Source of the DNA: Nocardia transvalensis NBRC 15921
GTDB taxonomy: Bacteria > Actinomycetota > Actinomycetes > Mycobacteriales > Mycobacteriaceae
Assembly: GCF_000308875.1 (NCBI RefSeq)
Contig: NZ_BAGL01000052.1
Span: forward strand, 186,001 to 250,000
Direction: 5' to 3'
DNA length: 64,000 nucleotides
Shown in pieces: positions 51,648 to 61,100 of this stretch. Numbering within the stretch: position 1 is the first letter of the stretch; the number at the start of each line of letters is the position of its first letter. The position numbers and the translations under genes are program-made. Below the pieces are notes generated by a model. The model was not told the DNA's origin. It ran no database searches and worked only from the letters and a program-made list of their open reading frames with translations.

Positions 51648-53465
51648 CTATTCCGCGGGGGTGAGCAGTTCCTCGATCTCCCGGACCGCCCGGCGCAGCT
51701 GCTCGGCGAAGTCGTGCATCTGCGACGCGGCGGAGGTCGGGGTGGCGAGGTAGATGTTCCAGCGGTCCGGCAGCAGCACGTAGGCGACGCCGATGCACTT
51801 CTGGCTGGTGCAGCCGAAACCGAAGTATTCGATATTGGCCGACGGCGCGGAGCTGGTGCTCAGGTAGTCGTCGCGGGTGACGGTCCAGCCGGGGCTGTCG
51901 TAGAACGGCATCGGCTCGGTGGCGCCGAGCTGTTCGCCGCGCCGCCGCTGGATCAGCTGCAACTCCCACAGGTGCTGTTCGGGGGCGTCGCCGCGCTGGC
52001 AGTCCTTGGCGCGGGCCACGTGCGCGTCGGCGGCCGCGCGCAGCCGCGCCCGCCGGGTCTCGGCATCGGCGGCCGGATCGTCCATCGCCGTGACGAATTC
52101 GATCATCTGCGGGGTGATCACGCGCATCGCCTCGGTGCGGCCGTTGCGGAACTGCCGGGTGGCGATGGACTCGTAGGTGGCGCCGATCAGACCCTTGCTG
52201 CGCTGGTGCGCGAGCTGGTAGCTGAGCTGCGCGAACGCGTCCGGCGACATACCCAGCGACTTCGCCCGCTTGGCGCCGAACTCCGGGAACGACACGTTCA
52301 GGGTGGCGTTGTCGGCCGCGAACTGCGCGAAATCGGCCGCCGCCGAGGCGATCCCGGCCCGCAGCCCGTCGTCCAGCGCGAAGTCGATCGGCTCGACCGC
52401 GGGCAGGCCCTGCGCCTGCGCGCCCGACCGCTCGGCATGCTCGCCGACCGGCTTCTCCAGCAGGGCGTCGACGAACGACAGGATGGTGGTGCCGTCCAGG
52501 CCGCAGTGCTCGACATTGATTCCGGCGCTGCCGTCGGCGAAGACGACGAACGACACCGCCTTGTCGAACCACCGGTTACCGCTGTCGCCGTGCAGCAGCT
52601 GATCGCAGGCCTGCTGGGTGTCGCGGGGCGCGAAATCCTCCAGGCAGACACAGAACAGCGCGGTCTCGATGGTCTCGAGCGCCGCGGCGTTCGTCGGATC
52701 GGCCAGCAGCGTCGCCCGGACGCCCGCCCAGTCGGCGCGGGCCAGGGTGGTCAGATGTCCCGCGGCACTGTCGGTGGCGGCCCGGCGGGTGCCGGCCTTC
52801 ATGACCGCGCGCAGGCCGTCGACCAGGTCGTTCTGGCTGTGCGGGACACCGCCCGGACCGGCCACGTCCATCCGGAACATGTTGCCGCGGAAGAAGACCA
52901 CGATGTGGCGGGCCTGCGACGGTCCCGGCCACTCCTCGCTGTAGGGCACGCGCACCGAGTCCTGCGGGTCGCCGGGAATCCGGGTCTCGGAGAACAGGAA
53001 CTTGTTCTGCGCCATCGACAGATGCTGCCCGCGCTGGGTGACCGGCGGCACCTCCTCCGCGTCCAGCTGCCGCTTGTAGTCCACCGCGGCCGTGATGATC
53101 GCGGCGGCCCGCTCGGCCTGCTGGTCCGACGTCGACCGGGCCAGCGGGGTGTCGTCGCGGAACAGGAAGAAGAAGTTGGCGTTCAACGCGATTCGGTCGC
53201 GACGGCCCAGGTAGCGCGCCGGCCAAAACTCGTCGAGCCAGCTGGCGGTGCCCGGGGCCTGGTCGAAGCGCTCCAGGTCGGCGTGCAGGATGCGGGCGGG
53301 GCCGTCCGGTCGCAGCAGATCGGCGACCCCGCGCTCGGTCGCGGCGCGCTCCTCCTCGGTGAGCAGCGGCGCACTCCATTCCAGGAATCGCGCGCAGCTG
53401 TCCTCGAGGGTGGGCAGCGGCACGCGCGGCAGCTGGTCGTCGAAGGCGAAGGTACGGTCGGTCAC
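51648..53465 (-). CDS. Choline/carnitine O-acyltransferase family enzyme
   Basis: Enzymes of this family transfer acyl groups between CoA and the hydroxyl of carnitine or choline. The 605-residue protein has the catalytic His320 in GSAGINVEHCGLDGTT, the STS motif at 536-538 in DDYLSTSSAPS, and N-terminal RVPLPTLEDSCARFLEWSAP and DEFWPARYLG, all family landmarks. Full length and intact motifs suggest activity. The GTG at 53465 overlaps the methyltransferase stop, so it is the third gene of an operon with a 2OG-Fe(II) oxygenase and a methyltransferase. Free-standing copies are uncommon in bacteria. Confidence 0.88.
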   Translation of the reverse strand: MTDRTFAFDDQLPRVPLPTLEDSCARFLEWSAPLLTEEERAATERGVADLLRPDGPARILHADLERFDQAPGTASWLDEFWPARYLGRRDRIALNANFFFLFRDDTPLARSTSDQQAERAAAIITAAVDYKRQLDAEEVPPVTQRGQHLSMAQNKFLFSETRIPGDPQDSVRVPYSEEWPGPSQARHIVVFFRGNMFRMDVAGPGGVPHSQNDLVDGLRAVMKAGTRRAATDSAAGHLTTLARADWAGVRATLLADPTNAAALETIETALFCVCLEDFAPRDTQQACDQLLHGDSGNRWFDKAVSFVVFADGSAGINVEHCGLDGTTILSFVDALLEKPVGEHAERSGAQAQGLPAVEPIDFALDDGLRAGIASAAADFAQFAADNATLNVSFPEFGAKRAKSLGMSPDAFAQLSYQLAHQRSKGLIGATYESIATRQFRNGRTEAMRVITPQMIEFVTAMDDPAADAETRRARLRAAADAHVARAKDCQRGDAPEQHLWELQLIQRRRGEQLGATEPMPFYDSPGWTVTRDDYLSTSSAPSANIEYFGFGCTSQKCIGVAYVLLPDRWNIYLATPTSAASQMHDFAEQLRRAVREIEELLTPAE

Positions 53466-54286
53466 GGGCGGTCCTCGTCTGTGGTCGAGTGGTCTTCGGG
53501 CAGGCAGAGATACAGCTGGGCGTGCAGCCACCCGTCGGCTTCCAGACCGGTCGCGTCGATTCCGTTGGCGGACAGGGTGTTCAGCACTTGGGTCCGTTCG
53601 GCCTCGGAGGCGAAGCGTCGCTGCCGGAAGGTGCCGGGCACCCGATCGATCCGGTACCCGAGCTCCGCCAGCTGCTTGGCGATCGGCTCGAAGTCGAACA
53701 TCCGCAGCACGAAGTGTGCCATCCACGGCAGCCGGCCACCATGGGCCCGTACCACCCGCAGCAGGGTGCGCTCGGTGACGTAGCCGACGCAGCCCGTCGA
53801 GATGACCAGATCCGCCGAGGCCAGCAGGCGGCGATGGGATTCGGTGGGGTCGGCCGCCTCCAGGTCGGCGTGCACCGTGTCGTGTACGAGGCCCGCCGCC
53901 GCGGCGTACGACAGCGCCGGCGCGGCGGCGTCCATGCCGATGAAGCGGACGTCGGGCAGCGCGTCGGAGTCGGCCAGGCGCGCGCGGTCGCGGGCGATCA
54001 GCGTCTCGGTATCCCCCGAGCGGTAGTGCTCGGCGAGGTCGGGCACGGTGGTGTCGAAGCGCATCAGCGCGGCGTTCACACCGTAGGAGCAGCCGATGTC
54101 CAGCACCGTCGGCGCTACGCCGGTCGCGGCGCGGCGGTCCGCGATGATCCGTTCGAAATGTGGTTTCGCCAGTTCCGGGATGCAATAGCCCAGATCTGCC
54201 ATCCGGCGGTAGTACGCGGATGGATCGGGGCGGTCGTAGATGTCGTCGAACGAGGCTTTTCCGGTACTGTCCAGCGAAACCGTCAC
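53462..54286 (-). CDS. Class I SAM-dependent methyltransferase
   Basis: The 274-residue protein has motif I TVLDIGCSYGVNAAL, an acidic motif II region (VRFIGMDAAAPAL), and ADLVISTGCVGYVTE. The N-terminus (YDRPDPSAYYRRMADLGYCI) is not of a family I know well. The fold cannot say whether it methylates N, O or C. Its stop overlaps the acyltransferase start and its own start lies 12 bp after the oxygenase stop, so it acts between them in the operon and plausibly in the same pathway. Confidence 0.8.
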   Translation of the reverse strand: MTVSLDSTGKASFDDIYDRPDPSAYYRRMADLGYCIPELAKPHFERIIADRRAATGVAPTVLDIGCSYGVNAALMRFDTTVPDLAEHYRSGDTETLIARDRARLADSDALPDVRFIGMDAAAPALSYAAAAGLVHDTVHADLEAADPTESHRRLLASADLVISTGCVGYVTERTLLRVVRAHGGRLPWMAHFVLRMFDFEPIAKQLAELGYRIDRVPGTFRQRRFASEAERTQVLNTLSANGIDATGLEADGWLHAQLYLCLPEDHSTTDEDRP

Positions 54287-54298
54287 GGGCGCTTCCTC

Positions 54299-55240
54299 TC
54301 AGTCGAGTAGTCGGTCACCGCGGACCGCATTGCCGGCCGCGGCGAGATGATCAGGAAGTACGCGTCCGAACAGCTGCCGGGTGCGCTCGACATTGCCGAT
54401 GACGCCGGCCTGCTCGCTGTAGGCGAAGATGGCGGAGTGCCGCTGGGTCGTGCCCTGCACCGGGGAGACCCGGTGCAGGGAGAACCGTCCCTGGAACAGT
54501 TGCAGGTCGCCCGGACGTAGTTCCAGCCGCCGGATGAGGTGCTCGCCGCCGCCGGTGAGGACCGAGCGCACGGCGGCGAGGTTCTCCTCCTCCGGCGTGC
54601 GGATGGCGGGGCAGTATTCGAAGACGCCGCCGGCCTCCGGGGCCGCGGTGAGCATGGAGACGGTGAAGGCGTTGGTGTCGAAGTGCCACGGATGCGACAT
54701 GCCGGGCGCCACCACATTCAGGCACAGACCGGCCAGCGGATCGGCGAATTCGTGCAGGCCGGGAAGCCCGAAACAGTCGGCGATGAAGCGCTGGAAGTCC
54801 GGGTTGGTGTAGAGCGTCTGGATCAGCGCCTCGGCCGGGATGAGATCGCGGGCGACGAAAGCGTTTCCGCGCTCGAGCACGATATTGCCCGGGTGGTCGG
54901 GCGGCAGGTCGGCGTCCAGCGGGATGTTGTAGGCGTTGACCTTCTCGACCGTGTAGTAGGCGTGCGGGGCCAGCGCCTCGCCCTCGGCGCGGAGCGTATC
55001 GAGCAGTTCGGGGCGGATGAAACCGCTGAGTACGCAGCAGCCGTCGGCCGCCAGCTCCGACCGGGCCCGCGCGACCACGCGCTGCCAGTCCGCGCTACCG
55101 GGCTCGTCCAGAGGATACCGACCGGTATCTATTGTTCGATGCAGCGCCGGCCAATCGCCGTGCCCCCCAGCGTTTTCGGCGCGCGCCGCGGCCGTGTCGT
55201 GTCCATCGGCCCGCTCCCCGGTCGAAGTCATGCAGCCCAT
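54299..55240 (-). CDS. HalD/ArpA-like 2-oxoglutarate/Fe(II) oxygenase
   Basis: The 313-residue protein has an HxD...H iron triad: His186 and Asp188 in HPWHFDTNAFTVSML and His256 in FSLHRVSPV, with a 2OG-binding Arg probably at 267. The sequence around HFDTN and GGVFEYCPAIR resembles the BesD/HalD group acting on free amino acids. Halogenases of that group lack the Asp; here it is present, so hydroxylation is expected. The start may be ATG 55240 or 55231. It is first in an operon with a methyltransferase and a carnitine-type acyltransferase. Confidence 0.8.
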   Translation of the reverse strand: MGCMTSTGERADGHDTAAARAENAGGHGDWPALHRTIDTGRYPLDEPGSADWQRVVARARSELAADGCCVLSGFIRPELLDTLRAEGEALAPHAYYTVEKVNAYNIPLDADLPPDHPGNIVLERGNAFVARDLIPAEALIQTLYTNPDFQRFIADCFGLPGLHEFADPLAGLCLNVVAPGMSHPWHFDTNAFTVSMLTAAPEAGGVFEYCPAIRTPEEENLAAVRSVLTGGGEHLIRRLELRPGDLQLFQGRFSLHRVSPVQGTTQRHSAIFAYSEQAGVIGNVERTRQLFGRVLPDHLAAAGNAVRGDRLLD

Positions 55241-55553
55241 TCTGTACCGCCGATCAAGAACACGCCCGGGATTCACCAAGATCACTGTCGAACATCACAA
55301 ACCGGCGAGTAACGGTGTGCGACAGAGCTATTCCCGCGCACAATGTCGCACCCCGCCGCGGTTCGCGCGATGACCACACCAAAGCCGCCCCGCCCGAGCC
55401 GAACTCGCGGCGGCACGGCCGAGCGGGCTATTACCACCCAGAACCTTCACTCCCACGAACCCGTATGCCTCGGTGACATCGTCCTGTCCGGTGGCGGACG
55501 GGAGGCGCGACTCAACGGACGAGGTCGCTGCCCGATGGAGCGCGACGGTGTGG
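55241..55553. other. Intergenic region upstream of the oxygenase operon
   Basis: 313 bp with no supported gene and a locally lower GC content near 55250-55330. It should carry the promoter of the minus-strand oxygenase-methyltransferase-acyltransferase operon. No convincing operator palindrome was seen. Confidence 0.4.
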
Positions 55554-56225
55554 TTACGGGCGGGCGGTGTGCTGGACCGTGTTCAGGTCGTCGACGGTCA
55601 GGCCGGTGAGGGAGTCGCGGAAGATCAGGCCCGGGCGGGCGGGGACGGGGATCTCGCAGGGGACGACGAGGACGGCGCAGCCTGCGGTAGCGGCGGCGAG
55701 GGAGCCGGTGGGCGAATCCTCCACGGCCACACAGACGTCCGGGGATACGCCGAGCAGGTCGGTGCCGCGCAGGTACGGGTCCGGGGCGGGTTTGCCGCGG
55801 GGGACCTCGTCGCCGCAGACGGTGATGTCGAAGTAGTCGCGGCCCAGGGTGTCCAGGCACAGTTCGGTGAGCGCGCGCGTGGTGTTGGTGACCAGGCCGG
55901 ATTTCAGGCCCGCGGCACGCACGGCGGCGAGGGCGTCCTTGGCGCCGGGCCGCCACGGGATGGGCCCGGCCATCAGCTCGGTCACCCGGTCGTGCAGCCA
56001 CTCCCCCGCGTCGGCCATGGCGGCGGGATCGGGATCGAGGCCGAGCCCGGCGAAGATGGTCCGCAGCGCGTCGTCGGCGGCGGAGCCGATGAGCGCGTGG
56101 CGGGTCTCCTCGGACATCGCCCCGCCCAGCTCGAGCGACAGCTCCCGGACGCCGACATCCCAGAGCTTCTCCGAATCCAGCAGGGTCCCGTCCATATCCC
56201 ACAGGACGGCGGCGAGTGCTGGCAC
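55554..56225 (-). CDS. HAD family phosphatase (beta-phosphoglucomutase-like)
   Basis: The 223-residue protein has the HAD motifs LWDMDGTLLDSEKLW (nucleophile Asp), GLVTNTTRALTE, GKPAPDPYL (Lys) and AVEDSPTG. The helical cap (about residues 20-85) places it with small-molecule phosphatases; the substrate is unknown. The GTG at 56225 is chosen because upstream codons come from a 66-bp repeat. It is often found near metH in this lineage. Confidence 0.86.
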   Translation of the reverse strand: MPALAAVLWDMDGTLLDSEKLWDVGVRELSLELGGAMSEETRHALIGSAADDALRTIFAGLGLDPDPAAMADAGEWLHDRVTELMAGPIPWRPGAKDALAAVRAAGLKSGLVTNTTRALTELCLDTLGRDYFDITVCGDEVPRGKPAPDPYLRGTDLLGVSPDVCVAVEDSPTGSLAAATAGCAVLVVPCEIPVPARPGLIFRDSLTGLTVDDLNTVQHTARP

Positions 56226-56234
56226 GTAGCCGAT

Positions 56235-56371
56235 CCTAGTCGGCGCAGTCGGCGTAGCCGTCCTCAGTCCGCGCACGGCCGGAGCGAATGCGGAGGTACG
56301 CCTAGTCGGCGCAGTCGGCGTAGCCGTCCTCGGTCCGCGCACGGCCGGAGCGAATGCGGAGGTACGCCTAG
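56235..56371. repeat. 66-bp perfect-length tandem duplication
   Basis: 56235-56300 and 56301-56366 are identical except for one base (A/G near position 31), followed by five bases of a third copy. The unit is 22 codons, so a longer HAD reading frame passes through it as a repeated peptide. Confidence 0.9.
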
Positions 56372-56395
56372 GCGATCATGCCGCCGGCTCGCCGA

Positions 56396-56861
56396 TCAGC
56401 CCCGCTGGGAGTCGACGATCAGCGGGCGGCCGCCGTCGTTGGAGACGCGGAACCACCGCTGCTCCGATTCCTGCCGCCCGTTCTTGTAGTAGTAGGTGAT
56501 CGTGGCGCTCGCGGTGTCGCCGTTCTGCACGATATTCGACGCCCGCACCGAGCTGAACTCGCTCCAGAACCGCGCGTACGAGTCGTATCCGCCGGTCTGC
56601 GCCTGATACGACGGCGACAGCTGCGACCAGGCGCCGCCGAGGTTGCCCGGCAGCATGCCGTAGTAGCTCGACACGAACGACGCGGCGCTCACCGGTTGCG
56701 GCGGCACGGTAGTGGTCGGGGCCGGCGTGGTACCGCGCGGCGGCGAGGTGGTCGGGCCCGGGGTGCTCGACGGGGCCGCACTCGACGGGGCGGCGCTCGG
56801 CGACGGCGCGGTCGTGGGAGCCGCGCCGCGACCCGCCCCGTCCTCGATCCGCGGCCGGGGG
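56396..56861 (-). pseudogene. Out-of-frame extracellular C-terminus of the Ser/Thr kinase
   Basis: This frame encodes a Pro/Thr/Ser linker (PTTAPSPSAAPSSAAPSSTP) and a small domain with FVSSYYGMLPGNLGGAWSQL, YARFWSEFSSVRA and RWFRVSNDGGRPLIVDSQRG. Extracellular sensor regions of actinobacterial kinases look like this. It joins the kinase frame if one base is added to the G-run at 56857-56861. It has no start codon of its own with a ribosome site. Confidence 0.75.
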
Positions 56862-58056
56862 CGACCGCCGCCGCGGAGGGCGGGGGTGCGGCCTGGGACG
56901 ATTCGCCCTGGGCCGCGGTCCCGCCGCCCGAATCGCCGCCGCCCCCGCTCAGCGCGGCCGCCAGCCCGATGACGACGGCCAGCAGCACCGCGCCCGCCCC
57001 GGCGATGATCAGCACCCGCCGGTTCTGCATCGCCGCGAGCGGCTTGCGCTGCGGCGCGGGTGTTCCCGCGGGCATCGTGCCGCCGGCGGGCGGCGGCGCG
57101 CCGGCCGGCACGTGCACGGTCGGGTCGTCGGCGCCCGCCGGAGCCGCGCCGGGCAGGACCGTGGTGGCTGCCACGGAGTCCAGGGGCGCGCCGGGTTTCG
57201 GCAGGATCTTGGTCGCGGCCTTGGGCGGGGGCGCGGCCCGGCCCTCGGCCACCGCCGCCAGCGCGGTCTGCGCCTCCCGCATGGTGGGCCGGTTTCCGGG
57301 ATCGGCCGCCAGCAGTTCCATGAGAACCGGGCCCAGCGCCTCGGCGCGCTGCGGCGGCGGCACCTGTGCCCGGACCACGGAGTGCAGCAGGGCCAGCGGG
57401 TTGTCGCCCTCGCCGAACGGCGGCGTGCCCTCGACGGCGGCGTACAGCGTGGAACCGAGCGCGAAGACGTCCGAGACCGGTTCCGGATTCTCGCCGCGCG
57501 CCACCTCCGGCGACAGGTAGGCCGGAGTGCCGGCGAGGAATCCGGTGGAGGTCACGGTCACGTCGCCGACGGCGCGGGAGATGCCGAAGTCGGTGATCTT
57601 CACCGTGCCGTTCTCGGCCACCAGGATGTTCGCGGGTTTGACGTCCCGGTGCACGATGCCCGCGTCGTGCGCGACGGCCAGCGCCGCGGCCACCTTCGCC
57701 CCGATCCGGGCCACCTGCTGCGGGTCCAGCGGGCCCTTGTCGCGCATCAGCGCCGCCAGGCTCTGGGCGTCGACGAACTCCATGACCAGCCAGGGCTGGC
57801 CGTCCTCCTCCGCGACGTCGAAGACGGTGACCGCGTTCTGATGGTGCAACCGGGCGGCGATCCGCCCCTCGCGCATGGCCCGTAGTTTCGCCTCGAGCGC
57901 CTGCGACCGTGTCAGACCGGGGGCCAGCAGCAGCTGCTTGACCGCGACCGTGCGCCGCAGCCGAACGTCCGTCGCCCGCCACACCACTCCCATCGCCCCC
58001 GTGCCGATGGGATCCCCTAGCCGGTACCGTCCCGCGATCAACCGGTCTGACGTCAT
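56689..58056 (-). CDS. Membrane Ser/Thr protein kinase (PknB family), frame broken after the membrane span
   Basis: The kinase domain is complete: GTGAMGVVW, VAVKQL (Lys), HRDVKPANILV, ITDFGISRA and GTPAYLSPEVA. A juxtamembrane linker and one span (RRVLIIAGAGAVLLAVVIGL) follow at about residues 345-370. The frame then becomes an Arg/Pro-rich run ending at 56689, unlike a natural domain, while the proper extracellular domain continues in another frame to 56396. Restoring one base gives a 553-residue receptor kinase. Such kinases phosphorylate Thr residues of cell-wall and regulatory proteins. Confidence 0.88.
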   Translation of the reverse strand: MTSDRLIAGRYRLGDPIGTGAMGVVWRATDVRLRRTVAVKQLLLAPGLTRSQALEAKLRAMREGRIAARLHHQNAVTVFDVAEEDGQPWLVMEFVDAQSLAALMRDKGPLDPQQVARIGAKVAAALAVAHDAGIVHRDVKPANILVAENGTVKITDFGISRAVGDVTVTSTGFLAGTPAYLSPEVARGENPEPVSDVFALGSTLYAAVEGTPPFGEGDNPLALLHSVVRAQVPPPQRAEALGPVLMELLAADPGNRPTMREAQTALAAVAEGRAAPPPKAATKILPKPGAPLDSVAATTVLPGAAPAGADDPTVHVPAGAPPPAGGTMPAGTPAPQRKPLAAMQNRRVLIIAGAGAVLLAVVIGLAAALSGGGGDSGGGTAAQGESSQAAPPPSAAAVAPGRGSRTGRVAARLPRPRRRRAPPRRVRPRRAPRARPPRRRAVPRRPRPLPCRRNR

Positions 58057-58167
58057 GTTGTTGTACCCCTCTTGCGCTCACGCAGTGTCGATTCGCGCAT
58101 GAGCAACGCTCGCTCATGTCGGGCCACCCTGCAACGCTGCGCGTGAAACCCGGAAATCTCGAAAAGT

Positions 58168-61100
58168 CTACGCGTTGAAATACTTTGCTTCCGGATGCAA
58201 CAGGACGAAGGCATCCGTCGACTGTTCGGGATGCAACTGCAGCTCCTCCGACAATGTGACACCGATGCGCTCGGATTCCAACAGCGACACCAGCTTCGCG
58301 CGATCCTCCAGGTCGGGGCAGGCGCCGTAGCCGAACGAGTACCGCGCGCCACGATATCCGAGTTTGAAGAACTCCTCCACATTCGCCGGGTCCTCGTCGG
58401 CGACCGAATGTCCTTCCAGCACAAGCTCTTCGCGGACGCGCCGGTGCCAGTACTCGGCCAGCGCCTCGGTGAGCTGCACGCCGATACCGTGCACCTCGAG
58501 ATAGTCGCGATAATTGTCCTGCGCGAACAACTCGTTGGCGAAATCGGCGATCGGCTGGCCCATGGTCACCAGCTGGAACGGCAGCACGTCCACCTGCCCC
58601 GTCTCGGCGGCGAGTTCCCGCGAGCGGAGGAAATCGGCGACGCACAGGAAACGGTCGCGCTGCTGGCGCGGGAAGGTGAACCGATACCGTTCCGGCGCAC
58701 CGGCTTCCGGCTCGGTGAGCACGATCACGTCGTCGCCCTCCGACACCGCCGGGAAATACCCGTAGACGACCGCGGCGTGCTGCAGCACGCCCTCGGCGGT
58801 CAGCCGGTCCAGCCAGTACCGCAGCCGCGGGCGGCCGTCGGTCTCGACCAGCTCCTCGTAGCTGGGCCCCTCGCCGCCGCGCTGGCCGCGCAGCCCCCAC
58901 TGGCCGAGGAACAGCGCCCGCTCGTCCAGCAGGCCCGAGTACTCGCCGATCGCGAGGCCCTTCACCACCCGGGTGCCCCAGAACGGCGGCACCGGGACCG
59001 GCAGGTCGGCGGCTACGTCGGAGCGTTCCGGCACCTCGACCGGAACCTCCTTGGCCCGGCGTTCGGCGGCGATCCGCTGGGAGCGCTCGTGGCGCGCCTT
59101 GCGTTCGGCGGCCTTCTCCCGCTCCGCGACCGCCTCCGGGCTGTCGTCGACGACGGCGCCGCCGCGCTTGCGGGTCATGATGTCGTCCATCAGGCGCAGG
59201 CCTTCGAACGCGTCGCGGGCGTAGTGGACATCGCCCTCGTAGACGTCGGTGAGGTCGTTCTCGACGTAGGACCTGGTCAGCGCGGCGCCGCCGAGCAGCA
59301 CCGGGAACTGCCCGGACATCCCCCGGGTGTTCAGCTCCTGGAGGTTCTCCTTCATCACGACCGTCGACTTCACCAGCAGCCCGGACATGCCGATCACATC
59401 GGCCTTCTTGTCGACCGCGGCGTCCAGGATCGTCGAAATCGGCTGTTTGATACCGAGATTCACGACCTCGTAGCCGTTGTTGGACAGGATGATGTCGACC
59501 AGGTTCTTGCCGATGTCGTGCACATCGCCCTTCACGGTGGCCAGCACGATCCGGCCCTTGCCCGAGTCGTCGGTGGCCTCCATGTGCGGCTCCAGATGCG
59601 CCACGGCCGATTTCATCACCTCGGCCGACTGCAGCACGAAGGGCAGCTGCATCTGGCCGGAGCCGAACAGCTCGCCGACCGTCTTCATGCCCGCCAGCAG
59701 GGTCTCGTTGATGATCTTCAGCGGCGGCACCTCGGTCATCGCCTCGTCCAGATCGGCGGCCATCCCGGCCTTCTCGCCGTCGACGATGCGCCGCTCCAGC
59801 CGCTCGAACAGCGGCAGGGCCGCCAGCTCCTCGGCGCGCGAGGCCTTCGACGAGGCGGTGGAGACGCCCTCGAACATGGTCATCAGCTTCTGCAGCGGAT
59901 CGTAGTCCTCGGTGCGGCGGTCGTAGACCAGGTCCAGGGCGGTCTGGCGCTGCTCCTCCGGGATCCGGCTCATCGGCAGGATCTTCGACGCGTGCACGAT
60001 CGCCGAATCCAGTCCGGCCTCGGTGCATTCGTTCATGAACACCGAGTTCAGCACCTGCCGCGCGGCCGGATTCAGGCCGAAGGAGATGTTCGACAGGCCG
60101 AGGGTGGTCTGCACGTCCGGGTGGCGGCTCTTCAACAACCGGATGGCCTCGATGGTCTCGATGCCGTCGCGCCGCGACTCCTCCTGGCCGGTGCCCAGGG
60201 TGAAGGTCAGGGTGTCGATGATGATGTCGCTCTCGGCGAGACCCCAGTTGCCGGTGATGTCGGCGATCAGGCGCTCGGCGATCTCGACCTTCTTCTCGGC
60301 GGTGCGGGCCTGGCCCTCCTCGTCGATGGTCAGCGCCACCACGGCCGCGCCGTGCTCGGCCACCAGGGCCATGGTCTGCTGGAACCGCGACTCCGGGCCG
60401 GCGCCGTCCTCGTAGTTCACCGAGTTGACCGCGCAGCGGCCGCCCAGGTGCTCCAGACCCGCTCGCAGTACGGGGGTTTCGGTGGAGTCGAGCATGATGG
60501 GCAGGGTGGAGGCCGTGGCCAGCCGCGATGCCAGCTCGGACATGTCGGCGGTGCCGTCGCGGCCCACGTAGTCGACGCACAGGTCCAGCATGTGGGCGCC
60601 GTCGCGGGTCTGGTCCTTGGCGATGTCGAGGCACTTCTGCCAGTCGCCCGCCAGCATGGCCTCGCGGAACGCCTTGGAGCCGTTGGCATTCGTGCGCTCG
60701 CCGATCATCAGCACCGACGCGTCCTGTTCGAACGGCACCGACGTGTACATCGAGGAGACGCTCGGCTCGTGCTCCGGCTCGCGGCGCGCCGGGGTCACCT
60801 CGCGGACCGCCTCGGCGACCTGCCGGATGTGCTCGGGCGTCGTCCCGCAGCAGCCGCCCACCAGCGCCAGTCCGAATTCGGTGACGAAGCCGTGCAGCGC
60901 GGACGCCAGATCCTCGGGGCTGAGCGGATATTCGGCGCCGTTGGCGCCGAGCACGGGTAGCCCGGCGTTCGGCATCACCGACACCGGCAGCCGTGCGTGC
61001 TTGGACAGGTGGCGCAGGTGCTCGCTCATCTCATCCGGGCCGGTGGCGCAGTTGAGACCGATCATGTCCACGCCCAGCGGCTCGATCGCCGTCAGCGCCG

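Noticed and set aside
54299..55240. Amino-acid halogenase
   Set aside because: The iron site reads HFD; radical halogenases of this group have Gly or Ala in place of the Asp, so hydroxylation is expected.
56396..60634. A 1412-residue minus-strand open frame spanning kinase and metH
   Set aside because: Only its last 155 residues are meaningful (the out-of-frame kinase tail); the rest is a shadow of metH and the kinase.
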